From contig JAAYUI010000004.1 in the NCBI GenBank assembly GCA_012517765.1, positions 1-64,000 of the forward strand: a stretch of 64,000 bases of DNA, in the 5' to 3' direction. Source of the DNA: Caldisericales bacterium (GTDB taxonomy: Bacteria; Caldisericota; Caldisericia; JAAYUI01). How positions within the stretch are numbered: position 1 is the first letter of the stretch; each line of letters opens with the position of its first letter. Both the position numbers and the translations under genes were made by a program. The notes under the pieces are model-generated. The model saw only the letters and a list, made by a program, of their open reading frames with translations, made no database searches and was not told the origin of the DNA. Below, piece after piece: positions 26,638 through 34,708 of this stretch.

Positions 26638-29600
26638 TTATGGGTAAGAGATTGTTACAGTGCCAGTTTTTGAATCAAACGACATGGCCACCTTGAGCGA
26701 TTTGCACAAGAAGGCAAGTGGGACATGCATGATTCCCTGCGAGGCTTTTGGTACAATTTTGGGATCTGCATCGATTGGGACAAGTTTTCCGTTAACTTTC
26801 GCTTTTGGATTGCCAAGCCAGAATTCGACAGTATTTTTGCCAAGCCTGCACGTCAGTTTGCTTTCCTTTGGCACCCACGAGACCGTCCCGAGCAAAGGCT
26901 CCACAATATTTGCAGCATAAGCATACAGAGCACTATCGATTTTCACAATACCAAGCTCGGCTGGATAGGTGAAAGAATCTCTCTTGAACGATTTTTGTCC
27001 AAGGACAAACACAAGCTTTTTTTTCGCAGAAGGCGATTCTCCGAAACAAATCAACTTGCCATCATTCCCAAAGACAAGTATTTTGCCGGAAGAGATTGCC
27101 GGACTGGAGCAATAATCAAGACCAACAGGCAATGTCCATATCATTTTTCCACTAGCTGGATTGATGCACTGAAGGGACTTTGCATACCCTATGACAAGAT
27201 AACCTTGGGAAAAATCACTGCCAGTAAGAGCAGGATTTATGGGGGTCAACAGGTCGCTTTTTTGGGCAATATTTTTTCTCCACACCTGGGCACCAGTTTC
27301 TTCATCAAACCCGAAAATGGTCGGTTTCTCGCCAGACAAGGCGATGATTTTGCCAGAGCCCATGAAAGGCATTGATCCAAAGGTGGGGAACTTTGTATCA
27401 GCCTCTGATGAACCAGTAAATTTGAAGTTCCTGAGGAGGGAGCCAGTCTTGGCGTCAAAAATGGCCACAGACGAGCCCTCGCGTTCTGGCATTACAGTGT
27501 AAAGCATGTCTTTAAATATGACGGGAGCAAAGTATTCACCATTTTGCGGTCTGGAAAGTGAGAGTTTCTGGACATAATCGTAAGACCAGACCAGGTTGCC
27601 ATTTTTTGCCGAGAAGCAAGACAGGGACCATTTTCCGTTAGAGTCAACAGACCAGCAGTAAATGAGCCCCTGCCCAACAGATGGGGAGAAGAAAAACGCG
27701 TCTGCAACAGGTTTTGCCCAGACTTGTTTTCCGTCATAGGCATTCAGGCAATAGATTGTTCCCTGGATAGTTCCATAAAGCTTGCCTTCGCAAACAACAT
27801 GCGAAGTTTGGGAGCCTTTTCCTTTTGCTGTCCAGATTACCTTGCCATTTGCGCAGTTGAGACAATAGAGGTCTGTTGATGAAGATTTACCGGACACATA
27901 CAGCCTGCTGTCGGAGACAGCCGGGGAACTTATTGCAGCAAACGGGAGTGAAACCGAGAGCACTTTCTTGCCATTGGCCATGTCAAAACCTGCAAGTGTC
28001 TTGCCATATACAACGTAGGCCTTTCCCTTGTAGACAACCGGTGCAAACGGAGACAAGCCAGATGTCTTCGGCAATTGTGCACTCCAGATGACAGAAACAT
28101 GCGGTGTGTTTGGCGATGTGCCTTTTGGGGGGATGCCAACCTTTTTTTCGTTGTATCTTGGCATGAGCCAGTTGTTGTCAATCGGCCTGTCAATAACCTT
28201 TGCCACAACACCGACAACAACTGATCGTGAATTCCAGGATATTTTTACAGTGCCACTTTTCTGGCCGGCAGATGCCAGCTTGATGGGGACAGTCGCTATA
28301 TCAACAACAAACCTTTTTTGTGATTCAATAACGACGGATTTAGCAGAAAGCGTTGCCCAGTCAAACCCCTGTGAAAGCGTAACGGACACCTTTTCTGGCA
28401 GGCAATTCTTTATGGTGAAGGATGCCTGTGCGGCCTGATATTTCGGCACCTCCCCAAAATCCAGCTTCATTGGGGAAACATAAAGTCCGCCTTCTGGCAT
28501 CTGCCCAAAACATTCTATATTGTTTCCGGAGCCAGCATAAATCCTTCCAAGGGTCGGAACTACAACAGATGGTGGTTCCTGGGTCTTGATCCTGTAGCGT
28601 TCCATCCCGGAAAGCGCCCCCATCACACAAACTACGTTTGATCTTGTGGGCATTATGAGATAATCACCAAAAACACTCATCGGGCTGATGTTTGTTTGTG
28701 AATCTTCTTTTGGAGCAGTATTTCTTATGTTTGTAAAATAGAATTTTGAACCATCAGTTTGCGACAGGGCGTAAAGCACCTGGCCCTTTTCATCAAAGAG
28801 GTTTGCAATCACATTTCCCTGCCAGAGAATAAACGAGTCAAGGAAGGTTTTTTCAAATTTTTTCTCCCATTTCTTGTCACCATTCTTGGAGTCAAGCGCA
28901 ACGATTATGGAATCACTGCCGGAGCGGGAAACAAAAACTGTGTCCTGCAAAGCAGACATGGCCATCTTGTCTTCTTCGGAAGTCTCGCCAAGTGCCCCAT
29001 TTGCAGTCCAGAGTTTTTCCCCTGTCACAAGATCGATCGAATTAACAGAACCATCAGATATCACAGCAAAAACGCTACTTTCATTTGAAGCAAGCCTAGA
29101 CAAAGGTGGATAATCAAGTTCACATGAGAATTTCTTCTTGCCAGTTGCAGCATCCAGGACTATCACGGTTTGCCCATAAACAAAAATAACCTTCCCGCTG
29201 GCACACAGCGGGTCCGACTCTACCTGATCCTCAATGGTAAATTCCCAGACTGGTTTCCTTTTGACAGTGTCAAAACAGGTAAGACTGCTCGTATAGGATA
29301 TGTCATAGGAAATGAAATAGAGCATCCTTCCAGACAGGCATGGTCTTGATATGTATGCTTTTGGACCCTGCCCCCAGAGATAGCCTCCGGTTGCATAGTC
29401 ATAGCACCTTAGCTCGTAATACCCACCAATATCGGGGTCTCTTGAGACTGTATAAAGCGTCTTTGAATCTGATATGATAGAGAAAAAGGCTTTATCATTG
29501 ACTCCTTGCCAGAGTTGGCCAAGTGAAATTGTAGATGGACCGCAAGAAGCATCTGCCGATCCGGTTCTCCCCGGATTTCCCCCATCAATTGCCCAGAAAC

Positions 29601-29715
29601 TGGCAGGTGCAGCAGAAATGTCATCAGGACAGCGATTTTCTGATATGTTAAACAAAGGCATCATCAAAAATGCAACCAACATTACAGCGGCAAAACTTCT
29701 CCCATATTTTCTCAT
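26638..29715 (-). CDS. Exported PQQ-type beta-propeller protein with C-terminal stalk domain
   Basis: About 1025 residues. After an N-terminal membrane/signal segment (MRKYGRSFAAVMLVAFLMM) come two sets of PQQ-like blades (repeats of the type G.LWTANG.., GKKKFSCELD, GDKKWEKKFE; then NGKVIWTAKG, DGKQVWAKPV, NGNLVWSYDY, TGAQVWRKNI) separated by an Ig-like region (PEKVSVTLSQGFDWATLSAKS). The last 130 residues are a copper amine oxidase N-terminal-like 'stalk' domain (ANIVEPLLGTVSWVPKESKL, VNGKLVPIDADPKIV). Such proteins are extracellular scaffolds or sensors; no catalytic residues are visible. Starts at 29715 or 29745 are both possible; the ATG at 29778 lies inside the upstream terminator and is rejected. 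Confidence 0.82.
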   Translation of the reverse strand: MRKYGRSFAAVMLVAFLMMPLFNISENRCPDDISAAPASFWAIDGGNPGRTGSADASCGPSTISLGQLWQGVNDKAFFSIISDSKTLYTVSRDPDIGGYYELRCYDYATGGYLWGQGPKAYISRPCLSGRMLYFISYDISYTSSLTCFDTVKRKPVWEFTIEDQVESDPLCASGKVIFVYGQTVIVLDAATGKKKFSCELDYPPLSRLASNESSVFAVISDGSVNSIDLVTGEKLWTANGALGETSEEDKMAMSALQDTVFVSRSGSDSIIVALDSKNGDKKWEKKFEKTFLDSFILWQGNVIANLFDEKGQVLYALSQTDGSKFYFTNIRNTAPKEDSQTNISPMSVFGDYLIMPTRSNVVCVMGALSGMERYRIKTQEPPSVVVPTLGRIYAGSGNNIECFGQMPEGGLYVSPMKLDFGEVPKYQAAQASFTIKNCLPEKVSVTLSQGFDWATLSAKSVVIESQKRFVVDIATVPIKLASAGQKSGTVKISWNSRSVVVGVVAKVIDRPIDNNWLMPRYNEKKVGIPPKGTSPNTPHVSVIWSAQLPKTSGLSPFAPVVYKGKAYVVYGKTLAGFDMANGKKVLSVSLPFAAISSPAVSDSRLYVSGKSSSTDLYCLNCANGKVIWTAKGKGSQTSHVVCEGKLYGTIQGTIYCLNAYDGKQVWAKPVADAFFFSPSVGQGLIYCWSVDSNGKWSLSCFSAKNGNLVWSYDYVQKLSLSRPQNGEYFAPVIFKDMLYTVMPEREGSSVAIFDAKTGSLLRNFKFTGSSEADTKFPTFGSMPFMGSGKIIALSGEKPTIFGFDEETGAQVWRKNIAQKSDLLTPINPALTGSDFSQGYLVIGYAKSLQCINPASGKMIWTLPVGLDYCSSPAISSGKILVFGNDGKLICFGESPSAKKKLVFVLGQKSFKRDSFTYPAELGIVKIDSALYAYAANIVEPLLGTVSWVPKESKLTCRLGKNTVEFWLGNPKAKVNGKLVPIDADPKIVPKASQGIMHVPLAFLCKSLKVAMSFDSKTGTVTISYP

Positions 29716-29760
29716 CAATACCAAGGATAACCGTTTGTGGTGCATTGTCCAGAAATCATC

Positions 29761-29791
29761 AAAAAAGGCGGCATACATGCCGCCTTTTTTT
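29761..29791 (-). terminator. Terminator of the phage-type holin cassette
   Basis: AAAAAAGGCGGCAT (29761-29774) pairs with ATGCCGCCTTTTTT (29777-29790) around a 2-base centre, 21 bases beyond the minus-strand holin stop. The sequence is nearly symmetrical and could work both ways. Confidence 0.85.
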
Positions 29792-29811
29792 GTTATTAAG
29801 CTTTTATTAAT

Positions 29812-30177
29812 TTACGGAGCATTTTCGCCTTTGAGCTGTCTCCAGACACTTGAAAGCTCCAGGACAGTCTTCTCTATGATCGATTCCCACTGGGCATCCG
29901 TAAAATTGATCCCACAAGATTTAGCCCAGTCCTTCAATTTTTTCTGAGCCTCGTCAAATTTCTCCTTTGAGCTCCATCCAAGTCTTTCAGCCATCTGCTC
30001 AACACCTGTTGCAACTATCTCGGTCATTTCGAGTGCTCTGTCGAGTTTTTCTTTTCCGAGCTTTGACATGAGATACAACCTCAGCTTGACTGCAAGCCAG
30101 CCAAGGATAGTGCACAAAATAGCCACCAACGTTGTTACCACTGCCTCATTCCCCAAAATCTCCCAGATTGTCTCCAT
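29812..30177 (-). CDS. Phage holin, LL-H (superfamily 6) type
   Basis: 121 residues. One N-terminal membrane segment (VVTTLVAILCTILGWLAV) is followed by a charged, helical tail with the pattern KLDRALEMTEIVATGVEQMAERLG...KKLKDWAKSCGINFTDAQWESIIEKTVLEL, which matches the LL-H holin family. In phages such proteins form the membrane lesions that release endolysin. Start ATG 30177 has SD (GGGGAAC) close by. It follows the XhlA-like gene by 9 bases. No endolysin or structural phage gene is intact nearby. Confidence 0.75.
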   Translation of the reverse strand: METIWEILGNEAVVTTLVAILCTILGWLAVKLRLYLMSKLGKEKLDRALEMTEIVATGVEQMAERLGWSSKEKFDEAQKKLKDWAKSCGINFTDAQWESIIEKTVLELSSVWRQLKGENAP

Positions 30178-30186
30178 GTTCCCCTC

Positions 30187-30489
30187 CTATCGAACCAGCT
30201 GTGTTACAAAATAAACTGCTGTCCCAGTAATCACCGTGGCTATGAGCCCCATGATCCAGCCAACAATCCTGGAAAGTGATGCCTGGTCTCTTTTGACGCC
30301 CTCGATTCCGGTCTGCACCGGACATTTTGAAGGGTCATGAGTATCTACCTCCAGCTTTGAAGTCCTTTTGTCAAGCCACTCAAGACTCACAAGCGCCCTC
30401 TCGCACAAAACTGAGAGCCCAGACAGTTTGTTCCAGATTGCATCCAGCTTTCTCTCTATTCTCTCCTCAAGACTGCCATTTTCTTCCAA
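30187..30489 (-). CDS. Small coiled-coil membrane protein resembling haemolysin XhlA of phage lysis cassettes
   Basis: 100 residues from TTG 30489, which has AGAAGGGGG six bases upstream; the TTG at 30522 has none. An amphipathic coiled coil (SLEERIERKLDAIWNKLSGL, RALVSLEWLDKRTSKLE) and VKRDQASLSRIVG lead to a single C-terminal membrane helix (WIMGLIATVITGTAVYFVTQL). This layout is that of XhlA-like proteins that work with holins. Assignment is structural and by neighbourhood. Confidence 0.6.
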   Translation of the reverse strand: MEENGSLEERIERKLDAIWNKLSGLSVLCERALVSLEWLDKRTSKLEVDTHDPSKCPVQTGIEGVKRDQASLSRIVGWIMGLIATVITGTAVYFVTQLVR

Positions 30490-30616
30490 TATTAGCCCCC
30501 TTCTTCTTTGGGACGCAGGCAAATGTCACATTGACAAAGTTTGAGTCAAAAAGAGTGATCGGGTTTTCAAAATCTGTGTCGTTGCCCTGGAAATGGCGGG
30601 TCTGCTCCCAGTGAAA
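30467..30616 (-). pseudogene. Remnant of a phage-type gene, 3' end only
   Basis: Minus-strand frame open from just after a TAG (30617-30619) to TGA at 30467, 49 codons without an ATG; it reads HWEQTRHFQGNDTDFENPI, then SNFVNVTFACVPKKKGANIG and ends RKWQS. The composition looks coding (balanced, no low complexity) and it overlaps the start of the XhlA-like gene by 23 bases in typical phage style. I read it as the last part of a truncated phage tail or structural gene, but no family was identified. Confidence 0.35.
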
Positions 30617-30759
30617 CTACAAACCAAATCATGAGATTGGTTCAAAAACACAGTTTTCGGCAAAAAAATCCTTGCGATCAACTATAAAATCAAATGTTCA
30701 ACCTTAATGGTCTTTCCGGTACAATGGTAAAAAATCACTCACCAGGACAAGACACAATA

Positions 30760-31647
30760 ATGAAGAAAAAAAGCACAAAGATTGACCCCAAAAGGGCCAG
30801 GGCAATTTCAACAATCAAAGCATTGCTTTTCTCGGCATCAGTCATTCCGTCACTGCTTGCAGGCGCAATAGCATACAGGCTTGGTTCATTCCATCCTACC
30901 AATTACGCCATCATGTTTTTTGGAATTGTCCTCGGGCAGCTTTCAGGAGACTATCTTTACTACTATTTCACAAACTACCACACCAGCACGAAAGACACCC
31001 ACACAAAACTCTTTGCCGGGTGGAAGCCATATTTTGCCGAAACACTGATCAAGGGCAAGCAAAATCTTTATGCCGGCCTAGGGATATTGTTCGTTGATCT
31101 CCTGATAGGCCTGTATTTCATATTCAAGGCAGGATTGGCACTTGCAATCTTTGTTGCATCTGGAGGACTGATTGTCATGCTTTTCACGCCTCTTATGTTT
31201 TACGGACTAAAGGAAGTTGTTGTTTTCCTGGCTTTTGGCCCACTGGCAATGACTGGCATGATTTTTGTGCTTACGGGTAAATTTTCCTGGGAAACTCTCA
31301 TTGCATCAATACCAGTAGCCTTATGGGTAACAGCAGTCGCACACCTGAAATCGGGGAAAATCAAGAAGATCGACGAGATGGCTGGAACGTTGTCGCTGAC
31401 AGTCAGCAGAAATATAATTACTGCATTGCTTCTGCTGTCGTATGTGTCATTGGGGCTTGGTGTCGCATTTGCGTATATCCCAGTATTGTCCCTGCTTGCC
31501 CTTCTGACATTGCCACTTTCAATCAACGTTGTCATGGACCTGGGCAAACCATCAAACACAATCGTTTCATACCTCAACTCCACGATCAAAACAATATTTG
31601 TGCTTGTTTGTGGAGGATTGCTGATGTCAGCAGGATACTTGATCTAG
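30760..31647 (+). CDS. UbiA-superfamily-like membrane protein with degenerate active site
   Basis: About 295 residues with eight or nine hydrophobic segments and the same fold pattern as the next gene (IPSLLAG versus IPSILAG near residue 30; VVVFLAFGPLAMTGM versus TALFFAFGPLVTLGV). In the first Asp-rich loop, where the neighbour has GDFFDDYYDFKKG, this protein has GDYLYYYFTNYHTS, and the second motif is HLKSGKIKKIDEM. The metal/diphosphate ligands of prenyltransferases are therefore mostly missing. It may be a non-catalytic partner or have another role. ATG 30760 aligns with the start of the paralogue; ATGs at 30694 and 30724 are alternatives. Confidence 0.7.
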   Translation: MKKKSTKIDPKRARAISTIKALLFSASVIPSLLAGAIAYRLGSFHPTNYAIMFFGIVLGQLSGDYLYYYFTNYHTSTKDTHTKLFAGWKPYFAETLIKGKQNLYAGLGILFVDLLIGLYFIFKAGLALAIFVASGGLIVMLFTPLMFYGLKEVVVFLAFGPLAMTGMIFVLTGKFSWETLIASIPVALWVTAVAHLKSGKIKKIDEMAGTLSLTVSRNIITALLLLSYVSLGLGVAFAYIPVLSLLALLTLPLSINVVMDLGKPSNTIVSYLNSTIKTIFVLVCGGLLMSAGYLI

Positions 31648-31659
31648 GAGAGGGAACGC

Positions 31660-32550
31660 ATGAAAAAATTTGCCAACTGGTTTGTATTGTGGTTTAAAGC
31701 CGCAAGAGCACCGTTCCTTATTACCAGCCTTATACCATCCATCCTGGCAGGGATGATAGCAAGGTCGCATGGCCTGTTTTCATGGCTCCCATTCGTGCTG
31801 GCCACCGTTGGTGTCGTCATGGCCCACTCCGCAGGTGATTTTTTTGACGACTACTATGATTTCAAGAAAGGTGTTCTGGGCCACAAGGATGAACAATTCC
31901 ATGACAGCCCGCTGATTGATGGAAAAGTGACCCCTGGCCAGGTGCTTGCGGCCGGCATTGGCTGTGCAATTGTAGCGCTGGCTTGTGGTGCTTACTTTCT
32001 CTTTACCGTCGGTCTGCCGGTTGTATATATGGCAATTGCAGGTGGCATAATAGCTGTTTTCTATACTGCCCCGCCAGTATCCCTGAATTTTAGGGGATTC
32101 GGTGAAACCGCCCTCTTCTTTGCATTTGGTCCGCTTGTGACACTGGGTGTTTATGTTGCAATGACAGGAACATTTTCCTATGAGGCCCTTGTGGCAAGCA
32201 TTCCGCTGGGACTGTTGACCATGAACATCGGCTTCATAAGCAATATTTTTGATGTACCGTCAGACACGCAGCATGAAAAAATCACGATGGCAGTCAGGCT
32301 TGGCCAGAAAAACTCTGTTGTCATGCTTGCAATATTCGAGTTTTTGGCGTTTGCTGTCCTTGGGTTTGGTGTCATCATCAATCTTTTACCAGTTTGGACG
32401 CTTATCGCACTGATAATGCTGCCCTTGGCGGCAAGCATTATTGTGGCAACAAGCAAATACCAGATCCAGGGCAGGTATGTGGTGGCAATGACCCAGGCAA
32501 TAATGCTCACGACCTTTGTCGGTATCCTGATGATACTTGGGTATATCTAA
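31660..32550 (+). CDS. UbiA/MenA-family prenyltransferase
   Basis: 296 residues, integral membrane. The first Asp-rich motif is GDFFDDYYDFKKGVLGHKD and the second region reads NIGFISNIFDVPSDTQHEKI, both expected of enzymes that move an isoprenyl chain to an aromatic acceptor or to another polar head, with Mg-bound diphosphate. MenA-like enzymes make menaquinone; geranylgeranylglycerol-phosphate-type or other substrates cannot be excluded. It begins 12 bases after the paralogue's stop with SD GGAGAGGGAA and is almost certainly co-transcribed with it. Confidence 0.85.
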   Translation: MKKFANWFVLWFKAARAPFLITSLIPSILAGMIARSHGLFSWLPFVLATVGVVMAHSAGDFFDDYYDFKKGVLGHKDEQFHDSPLIDGKVTPGQVLAAGIGCAIVALACGAYFLFTVGLPVVYMAIAGGIIAVFYTAPPVSLNFRGFGETALFFAFGPLVTLGVYVAMTGTFSYEALVASIPLGLLTMNIGFISNIFDVPSDTQHEKITMAVRLGQKNSVVMLAIFEFLAFAVLGFGVIINLLPVWTLIALIMLPLAASIIVATSKYQIQGRYVVAMTQAIMLTTFVGILMILGYI

Positions 32551-32590
32551 AAATCAGAGGCAAAAGACAAACAAGCATCCTCTGTAGAAA

Positions 32591-33025
32591 TTACAGATTG
32601 TCTCCATGGACAGGAAAATCAGTCTTGCTGAGGCTGTAGTAAAGGTTTGCCTTTGAGGCAACAAACTCAATCACGGAATAATCCGGATCATTTACCCCCA
32701 GCCTGTAATACCTCTCAAAGCCATCGACCCAAAAACGTTTTCTTGATTCTTCATTCTGTAAAACCCTGGCAGTGCCAATAAGGAGAAGACCAACAAACCT
32801 TTCCTGGTCAAAGAAATAAACGCTGGTACGACCATTCCTGAGAATGTGCGAGACTCTTCGCGAGGAAGTGTTTGTACTAAAATAGATTTTCTTCAAGCCT
32901 TCAGGGGCAATATTAAACATCATTTTTGTCCATGGATGTTCATCATCGCCAATCGTTGAAAGAAGGGCGAACCTAGAGCCTTTTACAAGCTCCAGACCAA
33001 TCCTGAAGACCTCTTTCTCGTCCAT
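32591..33025 (-). CDS. Pyridoxamine-5'-phosphate-oxidase-fold protein (general stress protein 26-like)
   Basis: 144 residues of the split-barrel flavin-binding fold: FALLSTIGDDEHPWTKMMF, IYFSTNTSSRRVSHILRNGR, SVYFFDQERFVGLLLIGTARVL are the classic strands. Proteins of this group bind FMN, F420 or heme; the substrate is unknown. It begins 8 bases after the stop of the larger upstream gene and likely shares its transcript. Confidence 0.82.
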   Translation of the reverse strand: MDEKEVFRIGLELVKGSRFALLSTIGDDEHPWTKMMFNIAPEGLKKIYFSTNTSSRRVSHILRNGRTSVYFFDQERFVGLLLIGTARVLQNEESRKRFWVDGFERYYRLGVNDPDYSVIEFVASKANLYYSLSKTDFPVHGDNL

Positions 33026-33033
33026 TATTTTGC

Positions 33034-34563
33034 CTATTTTGCAGAAACTGATGTAATAAAGTCAGAAAGCTGTTTTGGAACACCCTTGTCGGATGTGAAA
33101 ATTGCCTGATAAGACCTGTCTCCAACCAGAAAAACAAGCAGTTTGTCCTTGCTGGTTTTGTCACCCTGGGATGCCATCACACACTCGTGCTTACCTATTT
33201 TTATGTCTTCCTGTTTCCCCTTAAAATCCAGTGCTTTTGCAATCTCGCCAGCGACAATTTTCAGGTCTTTACCAGAAGAGTAGAGCATTCCAAACCTTAT
33301 AGGTTCCGTCAGCTTCCCGTCATCTGGCCAGATGACCATCGAATTTCTCTCGGTTTTATCGACAAAGTATCCATCTGGGACAGTAAAACTGATTGATTCA
33401 TCAAGGTTGTTTGTTGCGATGTTGAGGTCGTAGGTGCCATTTTGCAGGAGTTTTATTACATCCTGGATTTTGTCATTGTCCTTGTAGGTGATGTAGTAGA
33501 CAATAAATGGCTCCTTGAAGGACTGGAATATCAGCTTGTGGACGGCATTTTCACCATAGTTGATGACCTGGTAGAACGTTGGGTTCTTCTCGCTAGTGTT
33601 CTCGTTCATCACGATGCCCTTGAATGCGCCCTCCATCTTGACCACTTCGTCACCCTTGTCTTTTGTCATCATCTGTGCGAGTTTCTTCTGGTCCTGGAAA
33701 ATAAGTGTTTCGGTCTTCTTTCCGGCGCTCTTGAAAATATAGCGCCCCTTTTTCCAGTCGGTCTTGGCGTCGTCCATCACCATGTATGCAGGGATAGATA
33801 CTTCGCATGGTCTTATAATGTAGGCGTGTGTGGCAACTTTTTTTATCTTGACTGTCTTTGCAATCTCAAAGAACCTGTCCGCAGGAAGCTCATCAGATAC
33901 TACACCAGTAATCATCACAAGGAAATTCGTCCATGTCCAGACCAAAACCTGGTACTTTGTGCCAGTGGTCGTGTTTTTGCTTATAAAACGGCAGTATTGC
34001 TGGCCAGATGGATTGATGGCCTCGAAATTCTCGAAATCGGCCGAAGAGTCCCAGAGATCGACCATTCTGAGCTGGGTGGCAAGCGAAACGCCGACAGGTA
34101 TTGTGGAGGCCGTTATCTTGAACTGAAACTTGCCCCTTTTTGCAAACTCCACCTTTGGGCCATCGTCTTTTGGCTCCCAGTCGCCAGGAACTGTGGCAAC
34201 AAAGAGCTTTCCCTCGAATGGCTTGTCCTCAACTGGCTTCGGGATTGTCGAAAGAACAACAAAAACAACAATCATCGCAACTACGCCAATAACAACGATT
34301 GGAAGGACGACCTTCAAAAATGGGGACGGCTTTTTTGGCCCGGTCGGCGGCTGTTGCGGAAGCGGGGCCTGCGGCTGGTCGCCAGTTTTTTTCTCTGCCT
34401 GTCTGGACCTTTTGTATTCGTCAGGAATTTCGATTGGCTTGTCAAAATCCTTCGAGCGCCTGAAAAAGAGCGCCCTGCTGTTTGGGGCAAAAGCAAAAAC
34501 AGGCCTGGCAAGAAGCGCCAGAGCAAAAGCGGCAGACAAAATGGCAACACATGTTCCGAGCAT
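33034..34563 (-). CDS. Membrane-anchored protein with Pro-rich linker and PsbP/Mog1-like repeats
   Basis: 509 residues from ATG 34563 (SD GAGGA, five bases upstream; a GTG lies one codon earlier). A hydrophobic N-terminal segment (LGTCVAILSAAFALALLARPVFA) precedes a Pro/Gln-rich cytoplasmic stretch (PLPQQPPTGPKKPSP), a transmembrane helix (VVLPIVVIGVVAMIVVFVVL) and three similar extracellular units (EGKLFVATVPGDWEP; EVSIPAYMVMDDAKTDW; ESISFTVPDGYFVDK), each followed by a strand pattern like PsbP/DUF1795. Function unknown. Confidence 0.7.
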   Translation of the reverse strand: MLGTCVAILSAAFALALLARPVFAFAPNSRALFFRRSKDFDKPIEIPDEYKRSRQAEKKTGDQPQAPLPQQPPTGPKKPSPFLKVVLPIVVIGVVAMIVVFVVLSTIPKPVEDKPFEGKLFVATVPGDWEPKDDGPKVEFAKRGKFQFKITASTIPVGVSLATQLRMVDLWDSSADFENFEAINPSGQQYCRFISKNTTTGTKYQVLVWTWTNFLVMITGVVSDELPADRFFEIAKTVKIKKVATHAYIIRPCEVSIPAYMVMDDAKTDWKKGRYIFKSAGKKTETLIFQDQKKLAQMMTKDKGDEVVKMEGAFKGIVMNENTSEKNPTFYQVINYGENAVHKLIFQSFKEPFIVYYITYKDNDKIQDVIKLLQNGTYDLNIATNNLDESISFTVPDGYFVDKTERNSMVIWPDDGKLTEPIRFGMLYSSGKDLKIVAGEIAKALDFKGKQEDIKIGKHECVMASQGDKTSKDKLLVFLVGDRSYQAIFTSDKGVPKQLSDFITSVSAK

Positions 34564-34708
34564 CACTGTCCTCTTCTTTTTTAATAAGTCTTGAAAAGAT
34601 TTTAGGGCATGGGGGCAGAATGTAAAGCCGAAAAAGGCTGGAGGTTGAAAAAAGATCTTTTTAAAATAAGCTTGCTTTTAGAAATAAATTGTAATTACGG
34701 GAGGGTGT

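Noticed and set aside
30683-30694. TATAAA five bases before ATG 30694 as a leaderless start for the first UbiA-like gene
   Set aside because: No -35 at 16-17 bases, and alignment with the paralogue favours ATG 30760.
32555-32584. CAGAGG/CCTCTG hairpin after the second UbiA gene
   Set aside because: Only a 6-bp stem with an 18-base loop and no T-run; too weak to call a terminator.
33442-34584. A 380-codon plus-strand frame opposite the membrane-anchored protein gene
   Set aside because: The minus-strand gene has SD, membrane segments and repeats; the plus frame shows no motif and a Cys/Trp-rich composition typical of shadows.
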